Shown: positions 11,501 to 22,266 of the stretch, one piece after another
Layout: every line of letters starts with the position of its first letter
Position numbering within the stretch: the stretch's first letter is position 1
NCBI GenBank assembly: GCA_905221605.1
Contig: CAJNDS010002241.1
Coordinates: 436,501 to 500,500, forward strand
Length of the DNA stretch: 64,000 nt
Direction of reading: 5' to 3'
DNA from: Symbiodinium natans
Taxonomy: Eukaryota; Sar; Dinophyceae; Suessiales; Symbiodiniaceae
Translations under genes and position numbers: made by a program
Notes under the pieces: model-generated
Databases searched by the model: none
The model's input: only the letters and a program-made list of their open reading frames with translations
What the model was told of the DNA's origin: nothing

Positions 11501-12688
11501 GAGGCAAGCCCAGCAGTCCTGGGTCAGGAGGGGTTTAGTTTAGGGTTTAGGGTTTAGGGTTTAGGGTTTAGGGTTTAGGGTTTAGGGTTTAGGGTTTAGG
11601 GTTTAGGGTTTAGGGTTTAGGGTTTAGGGTTTAGGGTTTAGGGTTTATAAGGTTTACGGTTTAGGGTAAAGGGTTTAGGGTTAGGGCTTAAGGTTTAGGG
11701 AGAAGTGTAGATGTTGCACTGTTCTGGGGATCCATGTGCATGCTCCCTCGTTGTCCTTCCGCGAAGCCTATGAACCTGAATCCTAAACCCGGAATCGCAC
11801 ATCAGGGATATCGACATTGACAGGGTCGGAGCACGAAGTGTATACCCCAAATTCAAACCCCAAACCCTAAATCCCTAATTCCCCAAACGATGGTCCCCTT
11901 GATGTTAGCAAACTGTCCACATGGACAATGTTGCGTGGCTGGCTATCTGTTGGGTGATGTCTTCGGGTTTTGGGTGCTATGAGCCCTAAACCCGAAGCCC
12001 TAAGTTAAATGCGATGCAGCCTCCCCATGGCAATGCTCAAATTCGGGCAGCCACTATAGGCGAGTCCCCTTCCTTAGGATTTTGTGAGGCTTTCAAGGGT
12101 TTAGTTGAGGGTTTAGGGTCTAGGCTTTAGGCTTTAGGGTATACGGTTTAGGGGTTAGGGTTTAGGGTTTAGGGCTCTCGTGATGACCTTTTCGCGCCAA
12201 GGCTTGTTAGCACAGAGCCCGAATAGCACCCCAGCGCCGCCAAGTCTCCGTAGTACTCTGTGGGAATTGCGTGGCGCGCCTGAGGGCGTCGGTGGCAAGA
12301 AGGGCTGGGAGTGAAGTGGTCAGAATCAACTTCGGAGTTTGGGAAGGGGAAGCCTAAACCCAAAACTCTAAACCCTAAACCCCGAGACCCCGAAACCTCC
12401 TACCCCAAGAATCGAAGGACTTCCATCGGGTTTCGGGTTGCGAACTCATAGCTTACGTACTTGCCCCCAAAAATGCTGGGTGAAACAAGTGTTTCTGGCG
12501 AAGGGTTTTGTGTGTTCAAGGGTTTCAGGGTGTCAGCGTTTAGGGCTTTAAGGTTTCGGAACAAAAAAAAGACTAAGAGCAAATCATGGGCAAGGACCAG
12601 GGGCCCTGGCTCTGCCCAGCTTCGCTTGCAGCGACTCACACTCCTCGTAGCACTGGTATCGGCATCTTCTTGCCAGGGCTTTCGACAT
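8581..12688 (-). CDS. J-domain (DnaJ-type) co-chaperone, N-terminal exons
   Basis: J proteins stimulate Hsp70 ATPase activity. ATG at 12688 (in-frame TAA upstream) starts MSKALARRCRYQCYEECESL; this exon ends near 12605 at one of several GC donors. It is followed by 12249-12279 (ARHAIPTEYY), 11494-11518 (LLGLPLF), 10687-10735 (SDGKEIKAAHRRMVKL), 9591-9647 (VHPDVLGGDSAELQSIVTE) and 8581-8628 (AYQVLSKDDKREEYVR). Joined, they read as an unbroken J domain: EYYGLLGLP, helix II EIKAAHRRMVKL, the invariant HPD, then helix III and KREEY. Donors are GA, GT, GC, GC and GC. Later exons are unresolved; one with a stop may lie at about 7.66-7.85 kb, so the domain's C-terminal partner is unknown. Confidence 0.9.
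9655..9828 (+). repeat. TTTAGGG tract flanked by a 14-bp direct duplication
   Basis: GATGCACCTCGTGA occurs at 9641-9654 and again at 9829-9842, immediately outside the tract. The left copy is the acceptor and first bases of the HPD exon of the J-domain gene. The tract ends in TTGGGG and CTTAGGG variants. Confidence 0.9.
10512..10670. mobile_element. foldback family K with telomeric insert
   Basis: TGGGCATTTCCCAAAACAGG at the left and GTTTTCGGAAACCCCCCG at the right; CCCTAAA units at about 10588-10619 interrupt it. Confidence 0.75.
11380..11700. repeat. two opposed telomeric tracts around a 25-nt exon
   Basis: CCCTAAA at 11380-11458 and TTTAGGG at 11530-11700 face each other with about 70 bp between them, which contains the LLGLPLF exon of the J-domain gene. 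Confidence 0.95.
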
Positions 12689-12704
12689 CTTTGGGCTTTA
12701 GGGC

Positions 12705-12815
12705 AGCTACATGTTAGTATATAGGCCCTTAAACCGGCACCCCTTCTATACCCCTTGTATACCCTATGCAACCCAGGGGCTCATACTTCAAAACCTTTAA
12801 AGGAGGTAGGGCACC
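12705..12815. mobile_element. foldback family C, next to the J-domain start
   Basis: Carries CAACCCAGGGGCTCATACTT and AAAGGAGGTAGGGCACC. It ends 17 bp upstream of the ATG at 12688, so it lies in or next to that gene's 5' leader. Confidence 0.7.
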
Positions 12816-13416
12816 TAAACCCGAAACCCTAAACCCTAAACCCTAAACCCGAAACCCGAAACCCGAAACCCTTGAGAACCGAACCCCTAAGCTGCCCGCC
12901 GTGCGCCGCGCTCTGCAGCTCAGTGCCGTCAGGATGGCGGCGCCACACACGGCTGCCTGCATGGCAGTTGCGGGGCAAATGCAGGGCTCAGTGGTTTAGG
13001 GTTTAGGGTTCAGGGTTTAGGGTTTTGGGTTTCGGGTTTAGGGTTTAGGTTTAGGGTTTGGGCTCAGTCTAAGTGTGTGTGGGGGGCCCCCCAAGAAACC
13101 CAATTCTTGGTAGCAAAGCCTTGAAAATGGTGCATTGAAGGGATCTACCTTTTGGATCCTCACCTTAAACCCTGAACCCCAAACCCCGAACCCCCAAACC
13201 CTAAACCCTAAACCCCAAAACCCCAAAACCCCAAGCCCCAAAGCCCCAAGCCCGAGCGGCCTGCTTGCCGCGACCCGGGCGCGAGCTGCAACTGTTGCCG
13301 GAGCCGGGGCCTTGTTGTCAAGGACTTAGGGGGCAAGGGTTTAGGGTTTAGGGTTTAGGGTTTAGGGTTTAGGGTTTAGGGCCTAGGAGGTTCTGCTCAA
13401 CTTTTGCCGGTTTTTG

Positions 13417-16400
13417 GGGCATTCTCGCAAGCTACGGAGGAAAGCGCTGCAGACGTCGGGGGCAGTTTCGTTGAGGGCCTTGAAGGGTTTGTTGGGGTGC
13501 AACTTAGGGGCTCCAGGGGAGGGATAAGTAATAAGGGCCTTAATAATAATTGGTTTACGGTTTAGGGTTTGGGGTTTGGGGTTTAGGGTTTAGGGCTTGG
13601 GGTTTAGGATTCAGGGTTCAGGGTTTGGGGTTTAGGGTTTGGGGCTGGAAGAAGAAGACTTGCGGATCTGGGGCTTTGAGACTTTGCACGATCGGGATCC
13701 TAGGTGTCACTGCACAACAACACGTCCACGTGCGTAGTTCTTCAAATCAGGGTCCTTCTTTTATGCCGCACCACACATCTTGGGTCCCTACAGCAATTTA
13801 GAGAACCGCCTACTCCCTAAACCCTAAACCCTAAACCCTAAAAACCCTAAACCCTAAACCCTAAACCCTAAACCCTAAACCCCCACATATGAGCTGCATG
13901 ATGCAAGGGAATTTTCCCGAGGCTTGCAGGATCCAGGGTTGGGACTTTCCGTTTTTTCTTGGAGGGATGGGGGGGAGGGGGAGGCGGGCAGGGCGGGTCA
14001 GTGTATAGTGCCCTGAACTCTAAACTCGAAGCCCTAAACCCTAAACCCCAAACCCTAAAAATTAGGGTTTAGGGTTTAGGGGGTTCTGGGTCTTGTCTTT
14101 CATTACGTAGGCCTAAACCCTAAACCCACGAAGCCTTAAACCCCCTGAACATGCCAAGGCCGAAGCCACAATACATGACACCCTCAACCCTAAACCCTAA
14201 ACCCTAAACCATGGGGTTTAGGGTTTAGGGATCCGGGATCCTAGAGGTACAGGTTCTGAGTTATGTGCGGTTGTGTTGGGTGGTAGGATTATGGGTGTCC
14301 TTCGCTGAATGTCTCCCGGTATCCCTTGCCTTGAAGACCCCGAACCCCCAACTACGTATGCAACACTCTCAAACTACTAACAGGGTTCCGCATTTAAGCA
14401 GTAAGGTGAAGACAAATGCATTCCGAATGGGTATCAACACCCTTTCAACACCTGCCCTATAAACCCTAAAGCAAAGACCTAACCGCTAAACCCTAACCCC
14501 TCAAAACCAAACCCTAAAACCACGATGATCAAGATGAAGTCTCCGCGGGCTGAGGGCTGAGGATTGCAGGAGGTTATGAGGTTGAGGGTGCAGGGCCTAA
14601 GCACTAAACCCGAAATATGAATTTCAGGTGTCGTTCCTCATCCAGTTCGCTCCTAGCCGTCGGCCCCCCCGAACCCTGAACCAAGTCCCCTAAACCCCAG
14701 CCCTAAACCCTAAACCCTAAACCCTAAACCCTAAACCCTAAACCCTAAACCCTAAACCCTAAACCCCAGCCCTAAACCCTAAACCACTCAACCCCCCTGC
14801 CGAACCTCGCTTCGCTTGAGCCCCCTGCACGACGCCGCGAGGCCACCGAGCACATGGAAGTGACTCGCCCTGTTTTGGGTTTAGGGTGTAGGGTTTAGGG
14901 TTTAGGGTTTAGGGTTTAGGGTTTAGGGTTTAGGGCTTAGGGCTTAGGGATGTTCCCCGTGATACTAACAGTCCTTAATAGGGATTATAGTACCCCTATA
15001 TATTATAATCCCTATTAAGGACTGTTCGTAAAAGGGGGGACATCCCAGTTTCAGGGATCAAGGACTTTTGAACCCTTAAACTTCCCAAAGCCCTTAAACG
15101 CCAAAAGTCCGACCAAAGAGTTTAGGGTTTAGGGTTTAGGGTGTCGAGGGTCTGCGCACCTTCGGGCCGAATAGGGATCAGGAGCCCACGGAATACCGGA
15201 GCCCTCGCGTTAAGAGGATTTTGGGGTTCAGGTTTGGGGGTTAGGATTTGGGGCTTGGGGTTTTACAGTTTAGCGGGGTGGTCCGGGGCTTTGGGAGTTT
15301 TCGCCCTGCAGATGGATCTAAGGAAACCTCAACCAGATCAACAATGTCCCACTCCCTGGATTATCTTAGACTCTCTTTGCCCATAGTTTGGGGGGGGGGG
15401 GGGGGGGGGGGCTGTAGTGCTTTGAGGACTAAGATATACAAAAGCCCACTATGAAGGGGTATATTGTCTTTTCATGAACCCCCAAGCCCCTAAACCCCTT
15501 GGTAAGACAGCAACCATATGAAAATGAGGGTAGCCGTTTTGCGGTTGGATACTTGACACGGGAAGCGTGAACCAAAAAAGGGCACAAGGGTGCCAGTGGG
15601 TTACCAAGCAGAAACCCTAAACCCTAAACCCTAAACCCTAAACCCTAAACTCTAAACTCTAAACTCTAAACCTCAAACCCTAAGCCCTAAACTAAACCTC
15701 AAACCCTAGACCTCAAACCCTAAACCCTAAACCCAAAACCCGAAACCCTAGACCCTAGTAGGCTTCCCTGATGGACGGCATTTGCCGCAGCCGAGCTCCT
15801 CACGGTGGGCCCACAGCTGGACCGAACATGGCTTTGGCGTCCCAGTGCTTCTGTAGGGTTTAGGGTTTACCTAGGGTTTAAGGTTTAAGGTTTAGGGTTT
15901 AGGGTTTAGGGTTTAGGGTTTAGGGTTTACCTGGGACTCTATTTACGTACAGTTTAGTAAAAACTACCCTTAATTTGTAGGTATAACCCATAAAACTGTA
16001 GGTAAACAGGGCCTCAGGTTAGGGCCTCTAGGGCATAGAGATTTAGGAGTCATAGAGGCCGAGGTGTGGAAGATGGCTTCGGGGTTTAGGGTTTAGGGTT
16101 TAGAGTTGGGATTGTCATGGCGCGTCTTGTGGCTTTAGGTCGGGGCTGGGGTGGAGGGGTCCATCCATCTAACGAACAAACTGGTCAGAGACTCTGCACG
16201 AGAGAGAAAAGCCCTAAACCCTAAACCCTAAACCCTAAACCCTAAACCCTAAACCCTAAACCCTAAACCCTAAACCCTAAACCCTAAAAACCTCAGCAAC
16301 CTTCCTGGATCAACTTGGGCCAGAGCCTCCTGCAGCTGGTCCCACTGTATGGGCCTAAGCTTCACAGATATCAATAAAACCCTAAACCCCAAACCCCAAA

Positions 16401-16766
16401 CCCCAAACCCCAAACCCTAAACCCTAAACCCTAAACCCTAAACCCTAAACCCTAAACCCTAAACCCTAAACCCTAAACCCTAGACTAGAGCCTTGAGGGT
16501 TGAGGGTTGAGGGTCCTGTCCGGAGTGTGCTCCGGTCAAGGAGCAGCCAGGCTAGAGTTCGGGTTGAGGAGTTATAGGGTTTAGGGTTTAGGGTTTTTAG
16601 GGTTTTTAGGGTTTTTAGGGTTTTTAGGGTTTTTAGGGTTTTTAGGGTTTTTAGGGTTTTTAGGGTTTTTAGGGTTTTTAGGGTTCAGGCTAAGTACCGT
16701 CATGGTTGCCAGCGCCGCAGTTCGAAAGACAGAATGCTCACCCCCTCTACATACTTCCTCGAAGCC
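13417..16766 (-). CDS. scattered exons of one or more unknown genes
   Basis: Protein-like minus-strand islands with acceptors: 16698-16766 (GFEEVCRGGEHSVFRTAALA, GT donor), about 16295-16355 (RPIQWDQLQEALAQVDP), about 14795-14866 (ASHFHVLGGLAASCRGLKRS), about 13417-13490 (FKALNETAPDVCSAFLRSLR). A further piece lies at 12.9-12.98 kb (AAVCGAAILTALSCRARR). They fit the exon style of this window, but I could not prove joins, so they may belong to more than one gene. Start and stop unknown. Confidence 0.4.
14947..15047. mobile_element. foldback family A, copy 3
   Basis: Same arms, with core ATAGGGATTATAGTACCCC and its inverted copy. The left end abuts a TTTAGGG tract. Confidence 0.9.
15497..15609. 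mobile_element. foldback family D
   Basis: CTTGGTAAGACAG at the left and GTGGGTTACCAAG at the right, with AAAAAAGGGCACAAGGGTGC near the right end. Confidence 0.75.
15928..16020. mobile_element. foldback family F
   Basis: TTACCTGGGACTCTATTTAC directly after a TTTAGGG tract; the right arm is AACTGTAGGTAAACAGGGCC. Confidence 0.8.
16578..16685 (+). repeat. 9-mer variant array TTTTTAGGG
   Basis: About ten tandem copies of a unit two T longer than the telomeric one. The open frame it creates (repeated NPK) is an artefact. Confidence 0.95.
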
Positions 16767-17309
16767 CTGTAGACGGTGGGAACTTAGGTGCCCCTTCAAA
16801 TTTGAAATTCCTACAGGTAGTATGGGGATGTATGGGGATTAGGGTCCATAGATTGTATATTTCCTAACTAAGCCTCAGTAAACCCCAAAGTGTCCAAGCA
16901 TGCACCTGATTCGGAGACGTGTGCCGAAACCTCCCGCATTCCCGGTGTCTTGACAAGACCTAACTAAGCCCTTTCAGCCAGCAAACCCTAAACCCTAAAC
17001 GCTAAAGCCTAAACGGTTCTCTTGAATGCGAATCTGCCCCTAAGCTTCGTTTCACGGTCCTAAAAAGATGAACCCTTCTCAATCCCTAAACCCTAAACAG
17101 TAAACCCTTTAACCGGTCTTCTTGAAGGCTGGTCCGCCCAAAGCTTCGTCCAGGGCCCGAAAAGGATGATAAACCCTTCTCAAACTGAAACGCTAAACCC
17201 TAAGCCCTAAACCCTACACCCTAACCCTAAACCATAAACAGCCCGCCTTGGCCTTCCTGCGGAGCTCAGTGCGATACAAGCTTCTAACACTTTACGTTTG
17301 GGCGTCTTA

Positions 17310-17477
17310 CATTTGGAGGTTCATGTGGGTACTTAAAACCCCAATTATAAGGTTTAGGGTTTAGGGTTTGGGTTATAACCCCAAATCTAAGTCCATTTAG
17401 AACCTACTAAGAGGACTTTAGGGGGCTTATAAGTACAGCTATCATTGGGGTTGTCAGCGCCACTGAACCTCCAAGTG
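17310..17477. mobile_element. foldback family B, with telomeric insert
   Basis: Terminal repeats TTTGGAGGTTCATG and TGAACCTCCAAGT. GGTTTAGGGTTTAGGGTTTG interrupts the left arm at about 17352-17373. Confidence 0.85.
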
Positions 17478-17610
17478 GATCTTCAAGGAGACCTGAGGGT
17501 TTAGGGTTTAGGGTAGGGTTTAGGGTTTAGGGTTTAGGGTCTCTTTTGCGACTGCGGGTAAAGGCTGCAGGGTGCACGATGCAACTGCAGCTTCGGGCGA
17601 TTGACTTTGT

Positions 17611-17726
17611 CACTTAAGTGCCCTAATATGGTTACAAGTACAGTTATCCTAAACCCTAAACCCTAAATCCTAAACCCCTTGAAGTACAGCTAAAATTGGT
17701 TAATAAGTACCATGAACTCCAAGTAG
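17611..17726. mobile_element. foldback family B, right half with telomeric insert
   Basis: Core CACTTAAGTGCCCTAATATG and right end CATGAACTCCAAGT, split at about 17649-17680 by CCCTAAA units. Confidence 0.8.
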
Positions 17727-17772
17727 GGCACTCCGGCATATCCGCAAAATCTCAACCGGGCAGATCTGCTGC

Positions 17773-18144
17773 TCACTGCTTCTCCTCCCAGCCGAACTCC
17801 TGCTCCAAGTCCGGTCCAAAGGGGGAAGTTGGGCTTAGGGTTTAGGGTTTAGGGTCTGGGATTTGGGGTTTAGCGTTTAGGGCTTGCGCGAGTTTGGTGC
17901 CTCAAGGGGGGTGCAGGACATGTAGTTTGGCCTCCCAACGGGCCGAATCCCGGAAGCCTCATTTGCTTCTAACAAAATCTCATCTAGAAACTCAAACTAT
18001 GATCTCACTTTCTCACCTCCATCTATAGTAAATGTATGAACTTCGATATCAATGAAGTAGCCTCCTGAAGGTACCTTTAGCAAGGACGCCTTCATGACTT
18101 TCGTGTCCGTGCCGCACTTTAAGGGTATTGGGGTGCCCGAAAGC
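17773..18144 (-). CDS. unknown protein, three exons with stop
   Basis: Exons 18017-18144 (SGTPIPLKCGTDTKVMKASL, then PSGGYFIDIEVHTFTIDGG), 17920-17957 (FRDSARWEAKLH) and 17773-17799 (EFGWEEKQ then TGA). The first donor is a strong GT consensus (GGAG|GTGAGA); the second is also GT. Phases agree at both joins. The beta-rich stretch FIDIEVHTFTID suggests a globular domain, but I do not recognise it. The upstream start is not found. Confidence 0.6.
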
Positions 18145-18249
18145 CTGGCTGCAGGCCACGAAGCTCAAGTAGGCTCCAGCCGGCCGACCAAAAACCTTAA
18201 AAAACCCTAAACCCTAAACCCTAACCCCTAAACCCTAAACCCGAACCCC

Positions 18250-18850
18250 TCTCGCGCGTTCCTTGCACACACTATGTAATATTCTAGTGCAGGAAAGAGC
18301 GTTATCCAGACCAGGCGTTAGCAGGGTCTCACGGTGTGATGGGTGAACAAGGCTGTTCAAGAGCGACAGAGATGAACGCTACGTCTGGAAATAGAGGTCG
18401 TGATACAGGGTCTTTGGTGGAAACAGGGGTTGGGTCTCAACACGGCTGTACTTTGGGGAACTTTCCATCACAGGTTTAGTACTATGATGACTTGACAGGT
18501 GAACAAGAGCCAAGATGAAATGTGACAGCGAGAGAGCGGTTAACCTTTACTTTTCCTTTCGTACACCATCAATCTCATGACACTTTAACTGCCCAAGAGT
18601 CTGTCCAAGAAGAGCGCCCATTATAACATTTTAGGCAAGGGACTGGTAGGGGACGCACGCTATAATATTATGAATGGTTGCGTTCATGCCACGGACCCAC
18701 CACGCTACTGTTCTACGGCTGAGGTAATATAATTGAGGCAAGGTGGAAAGGGGACAACCAGGTCTACGAGACGGCTCGGGATCCAGGGTTTATGTCATGA
18801 ATGGGGGAAAAGAAAAGGGTTCCCTGAAGGCTTAGAAAACTTACTGTTGG
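18250..18850. other. unique intergenic sequence
   Basis: About 600 bp with no telomeric repeat and no long frame on either strand, slightly AT-rich. It lies between a gene end (18995) and the first exon found for the next gene (18144), so it may hold a 3' region, a promoter or an unseen first exon. Confidence 0.4.
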
Positions 18851-18937
18851 TTAGCAGGGAATGAGGGAATGAGGGCCCTATGTATACCGTTTAAGGGATT
18901 ATGTAGGGCCCTATAATTCCCTCATTCCCTGCTAACT
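18850..18937. mobile_element. foldback family E
   Basis: TTAGCAGGGAATGAGGGAAT and its inverted copy ATTCCCTCATTCCCTGCTAA enclose a short loop; nearly perfect hairpin. Confidence 0.92.
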
Positions 18938-18994
18938 GGGGCGAGGGGAAGCAAGGCGCGGATTTGACTTTGTGCGCTCGCTGCGGCCCTCTGC

Positions 18995-19234
18995 TCAACT
19001 CAACAAAGGGACCACGGCCTTTGCCTGTGCATCCTTAAGAAATTGGGGCGCGGAGAGGTTCGTGGTGCATGTGTGCGCAGGCGCGAATACTGGGGAAGAT
19101 TTGGGAGCCAGCGCGACGTGAGTCAGGAACCAACCCAAAACCCGAAACCCTGCTTCTAGACTCTCGCTTTCCTGTTTCCTGACGCATGGTTCCTGACACA
19201 CCTCCGTGGTTTCTGACTTAGGCGGCGCCCCCAT
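18995..19234 (-). CDS. possible single-exon gene, 79 residues
   Basis: ATG at 19234 to TGA at 18995, starting MGAPPKSETTEVCQEPCVRK, only 35 bp downstream of the Cys-rich gene's stop. A short GGGTTTCGGGTTTTGGG run in the middle may be a decayed telomeric insert, so the second half (APKSSPVFAPAHTC) may not be original coding sequence. Tight head-to-tail spacing suits a dinoflagellate array. Confidence 0.4.
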   Translation of the reverse strand: MGAPPKSETTEVCQEPCVRKQESESLEAGFRVLGWFLTHVALAPKSSPVFAPAHTCTTNLSAPQFLKDAQAKAVVPLLS

Positions 19235-19269
19235 GACAGGAAGGTCAATCGCGACAGAAGATTAAAAAA

Positions 19270-19778
19270 TCAAAAAAAACGTGCCACTAACAGCGAAATT
19301 GACATGATGGACGCTGGAAGGACGCTGAGGGCACGCGCTCCGGCTCCGTCTATGCCGTCGCAACATGACTTGTCCGCAACTAGCGAGTAGCATGTTTCGC
19401 GATGCTTGAAGACAATCGAACTGCGGGCGCCATACTCATCCTCACAAGCCTGCCTGCAGTCATCTGCGGATGGGAGCGAGTAGCATGTCACCATCGCCTT
19501 TCTTGTTGTTGCCATTGGCGTTGTCGTAGGGCAGAGCTTAGTGTCGCAACAAGGCGTGTATTCGCCATCGACTTTGGCTTCGCAGCGGCAAGACCCATGC
19601 ATGATCGATCCAACACCCCCAAACATGGCTTCGCATGTGTCCCTACACTCATTGCTCATGCTAGTGAAGGTCTCGCACCTCGGAGCTTGGTCACGTTGTC
19701 GGTCATGTTCACACCACTCACCGCGACGCCGTTGAGGAGAAGGGCGAATGCGATTTGGCCGATCATTGACCAAGCCAT
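19270..19778 (-). CDS. secreted Cys-rich protein with duplicated domain, likely GPI-anchored
   Basis: The ATG at 19778 (in-frame TAG upstream) opens a signal peptide, MAWSMIGQIAFALLLNGVA. A short intron must follow because the mature part is in another frame. Either a 50-nt GT-AG intron (19672-19721, 152 residues) or a 41-nt GA-AG intron with AG|G acceptor (19679-19719, 155 residues) restores frame; the second adds a Cys matching repeat 2. Two similar units follow: NECRDTCEAMFGGVGSI..CRC..PCCD and DDCRQACEDEYGARSSI..C..SCCD. The C-terminus is hydrophobic (ASIMSISLLVARFF), as in GPI-anchor signals. Inference: surface protein. The overlapping plus-strand frame is a shadow. Confidence 0.75.
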
Positions 19779-20034
19779 GGCTCTCGCAATTGAAACCTAC
19801 CGTATTCTGTGTCTATATGTCAGAGCCAGTCGCTCCGGCAAGTAGCTGATCAGGCGAGGACGTGTCAACGGGGTCGGTCATCCATCCTTGCGAGACCTCC
19901 TAAAGTTCAGCCTACCCAGAGAAGCCTGTGGTGCATGAGAGTTTAGGGTTTAGGGTTTCGGGTTTAGGGTTTAGGGTTTAGGGGACCCCAAATGACACCC
20001 CTCAAACCCCGAAATCCCTACACCCCAACAAAGC

Positions 20035-20384
20035 CTACAGGCGACCATCGGCCCTTCGAGATGCATCCTGGGATGGTAAACGTTGAGGGGGAAGAGTGGG
20101 AAACGGGTTAGGGTTTAGGGTCTAGGGTTTCGGGCGTTTAGGGTTTAAGGTTTGGGGTTTCGGGCTTGGCAGGGCCTTGTGCAGTCATGCCCGACCCGAG
20201 ACCGAAGGTGAAAACCTACCAATTCCATCCCCGAAACTACTAAATTAAATGCATCGATCTGATATTTGGGATAGTACACCCTATACTCCAGGTTTCTGTA
20301 GTTTGATTTATAGAGGATCCTAACCCTGAAAAGGAGAGTCCTTGCACTCTCTTCGGCTCCAGTAGAGTCAATGTATTCTTTCAT
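20035..20384 (-). CDS. complete small gene, unknown 83-residue protein
   Basis: Exon 20166-20384 starts at ATG (in-frame TAA two codons upstream) with MKEYIDSTGAEESARTLLFR and later YYPKYQIDAFNLVVSGMELV. A GC donor leads to exon 20035-20067 (DASRRADGRL then TAG), phase 0. The intron (20068-20165) is telomeric-type sequence. It lies about 700 bp after the previous small gene on the same strand. Function unknown. Confidence 0.65.
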
Positions 20385-20593
20385 ACCTTACACTTGAAAC
20401 TTACAAGGTACTTACAAGGTATGCGGGCTTGCTTCGTAATGAGAAATTTGGCAAGCAGGCTACAGTGGAGCCATTTCTACGAAACCCCCTTCAAAGCCCT
20501 AAACTGGGTTTCGGGCCTACACCCTAACCCGAAACCCTAAACCCTATGCACCCTGAACCCGTTCCTTCAGAGTTTAGGGGGCCCCTAACCCCG

Positions 20594-20737
20594 TACTTGG
20601 AGGTTCATGGCAATTATTAACAAATTACAACCATACTGATAACCCTCTTATAAGCCCCTTAAGTGCCCCAATATGGTTATCAGTACAGTTATAAGTACAG
20701 TTATAGTTGGTTAAGAGGTACCATGAACCTGCAAGTA
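20594..20737. mobile_element. foldback family B, intact
   Basis: TACTTGGAGGTTCATGG at the left, CCATGAACCTGCAAGTA at the right, 144 bp; the core contains AAGTGCCCCAATATGG. Confidence 0.9.
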
Positions 20738-21087
20738 ACCCTAAACCCTAGACCCTAAACCCTAAACCCCAAACCCCAAACCCTAAACCCCCTGAACCCC
20801 AGTGCGCGCGCGCCGTCTTCCGGTAGCGCTCGGCGTTGTCCGGGCCGGCGCCCAGGTCTGCTATCGCGGAGGCCTCGCCGCCCACGGCCTGGGTTCTAGG
20901 ACTGGGGTTTGGGGTTTAGGGTTTAGGGTTTAGGGTTTGGGGTTTGGGGTTTGAGGGTTTAGGGTTTGGGGTTTAGGGTCAGGGCTTATAATGGGGGTTT
21001 TAGGGTGCTTAGCCTTTTCGGGTTTTGCGGATTAGGGGTTTAGGGGGGAGATCATATGGACCATAAACCAGCTCTTGAGTTCAGTCC

Positions 21088-21657
21088 TCACGGAACAGCT
21101 TGTGAGGGATTGATTGCATAGCCTTCGGCTTGAAAGACTCGGCAACCCATACCCATTCTCCCTACGAAGGTTTCAGCAGTCATCAGAGCGTAGTCGCTCC
21201 CCTAAACCCTAAACCCTAAACCCTAAACCCTAAACCCTAAACCCTAAACCCTAAACCCTAAACCCCTCCAAGCATGTTCGCAACCCATGCTGCATGTGGT
21301 GTTGCTTTGGAAGCATGAGCCACAAGCTCTTGGTCTTTCCACCATGCCCATTTAGGGTTTAGGGTTTAGGGTTTAGGGTTTAGGGTTTAGGGTTTAGGGC
21401 TGACCACGCAGCCACGCATAGGTTCGGAGGTGTAGCATGCCAATATCATACCATCTGCCCTCCATATCAGGTTTCGGTATGTTGGTCCAATCTTGCACCC
21501 TGTTTAGTAGGGTCCCCCCTGTAAAGCCAAGTTTGCCGGGAAAATTCAGGACCGTGTGACTGTTTGGGGGATACGCAATTAAGTCAAGTCTTTCGGATGT
21601 CGTAAGCATATTTCGTGGCGCCTTTGAGTAAATTTGCCATGTCCCGTTCATATTCAT
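21088..21657 (-). CDS. complete small gene, unknown 144-residue protein
   Basis: Exons 21408-21657, 21264-21334 and 21088-21201 give ATG to TGA with all phases matching (250+71+114 nt). The ATG directly follows an in-frame TAA. Segments: MNMNGTWQIYSKAPRNMLTT, RWYDIGMLHLRTYAWLHQEL, HASKATPHAAWVANMLGGGS, TAETFVGRMGMGCRVFQAEG. Both introns use GT-AG, against the GC habit of the larger genes. Intron 2 (21202-21263) is nothing but TTTAGGG units read on the minus strand, so the repeat itself supplies GT and AG. Intron 1 (21335-21407) holds the repeat in the opposite orientation. No signal peptide; function not recognised. Confidence 0.72.
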
Positions 21658-22193
21658 TTAAAATGATTTAAACGCAACCCTTCTAAACGCATACAAAAAC
21701 CCCGACAGCCAAAATCAGCTTCGACTGTTCCCAGCACCCTAAGCCCCAAGGGTTACTGAGAGCTGGAGGGCCCTTAAAACCCCTCTGAATAACAATAAAT
21801 CCTTTTAATATGACGCTCTCGAAGCGCAGAAGTGAAAAACAGAAGTTCCCAAGGGCCTACCTAGTTACTCAGAGCTAAACGGCTCAAGGATATCGGCCAG
21901 TTTTGACAGCAGGGATTTTTAGGGTTTAGGGTTTAGGGTTTGGGGTTTAGGGTTTAGGGCTAGACCCTCCCAGTGGCTGAAGCCCTAAAGCCGCAACCCC
22001 TACCCCCTTAAAACTCCAGACCCCGCACCCTCGACGGACGCTTTGGGGCTTAGGGTTTAGGGTTTAGGGTTTAGCGTTTAGGGTTGCAACGCGCGACCTA
22101 AGAGCCCTCGACCCCTGCCATGCAACCTTGAGGCCCTCTTGGACTGGAAGTTTCACAAACCCATGGCCCTGAAACCCCCCCAAACCTAAACCC

Positions 22194-22266
22194 TAAACCC
22201 CTAAACCCCTAAACCCCTAAACCCCTAAACCCCTAAACCCCTAAACCCCTAAACCCTAAACCCTAA
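22194..22266 (-). repeat. 8-mer variant array CCCCTAAA
   Basis: About seven units with one extra C, passing into ordinary CCCTAAA. Confidence 0.9.

Noticed and set aside
16581-16799. Protein with repeated Asn-Pro-Lys
   Set aside because: It is the translation of the TTTTTAGGG array. Only the upstream part (16698-16766) is a real exon candidate.
19402-19845. Plus-strand 147-codon frame
   Set aside because: It lies opposite the Cys-rich gene, whose signal peptide, duplicated Cys pattern and hydrophobic tail are much stronger evidence of coding.
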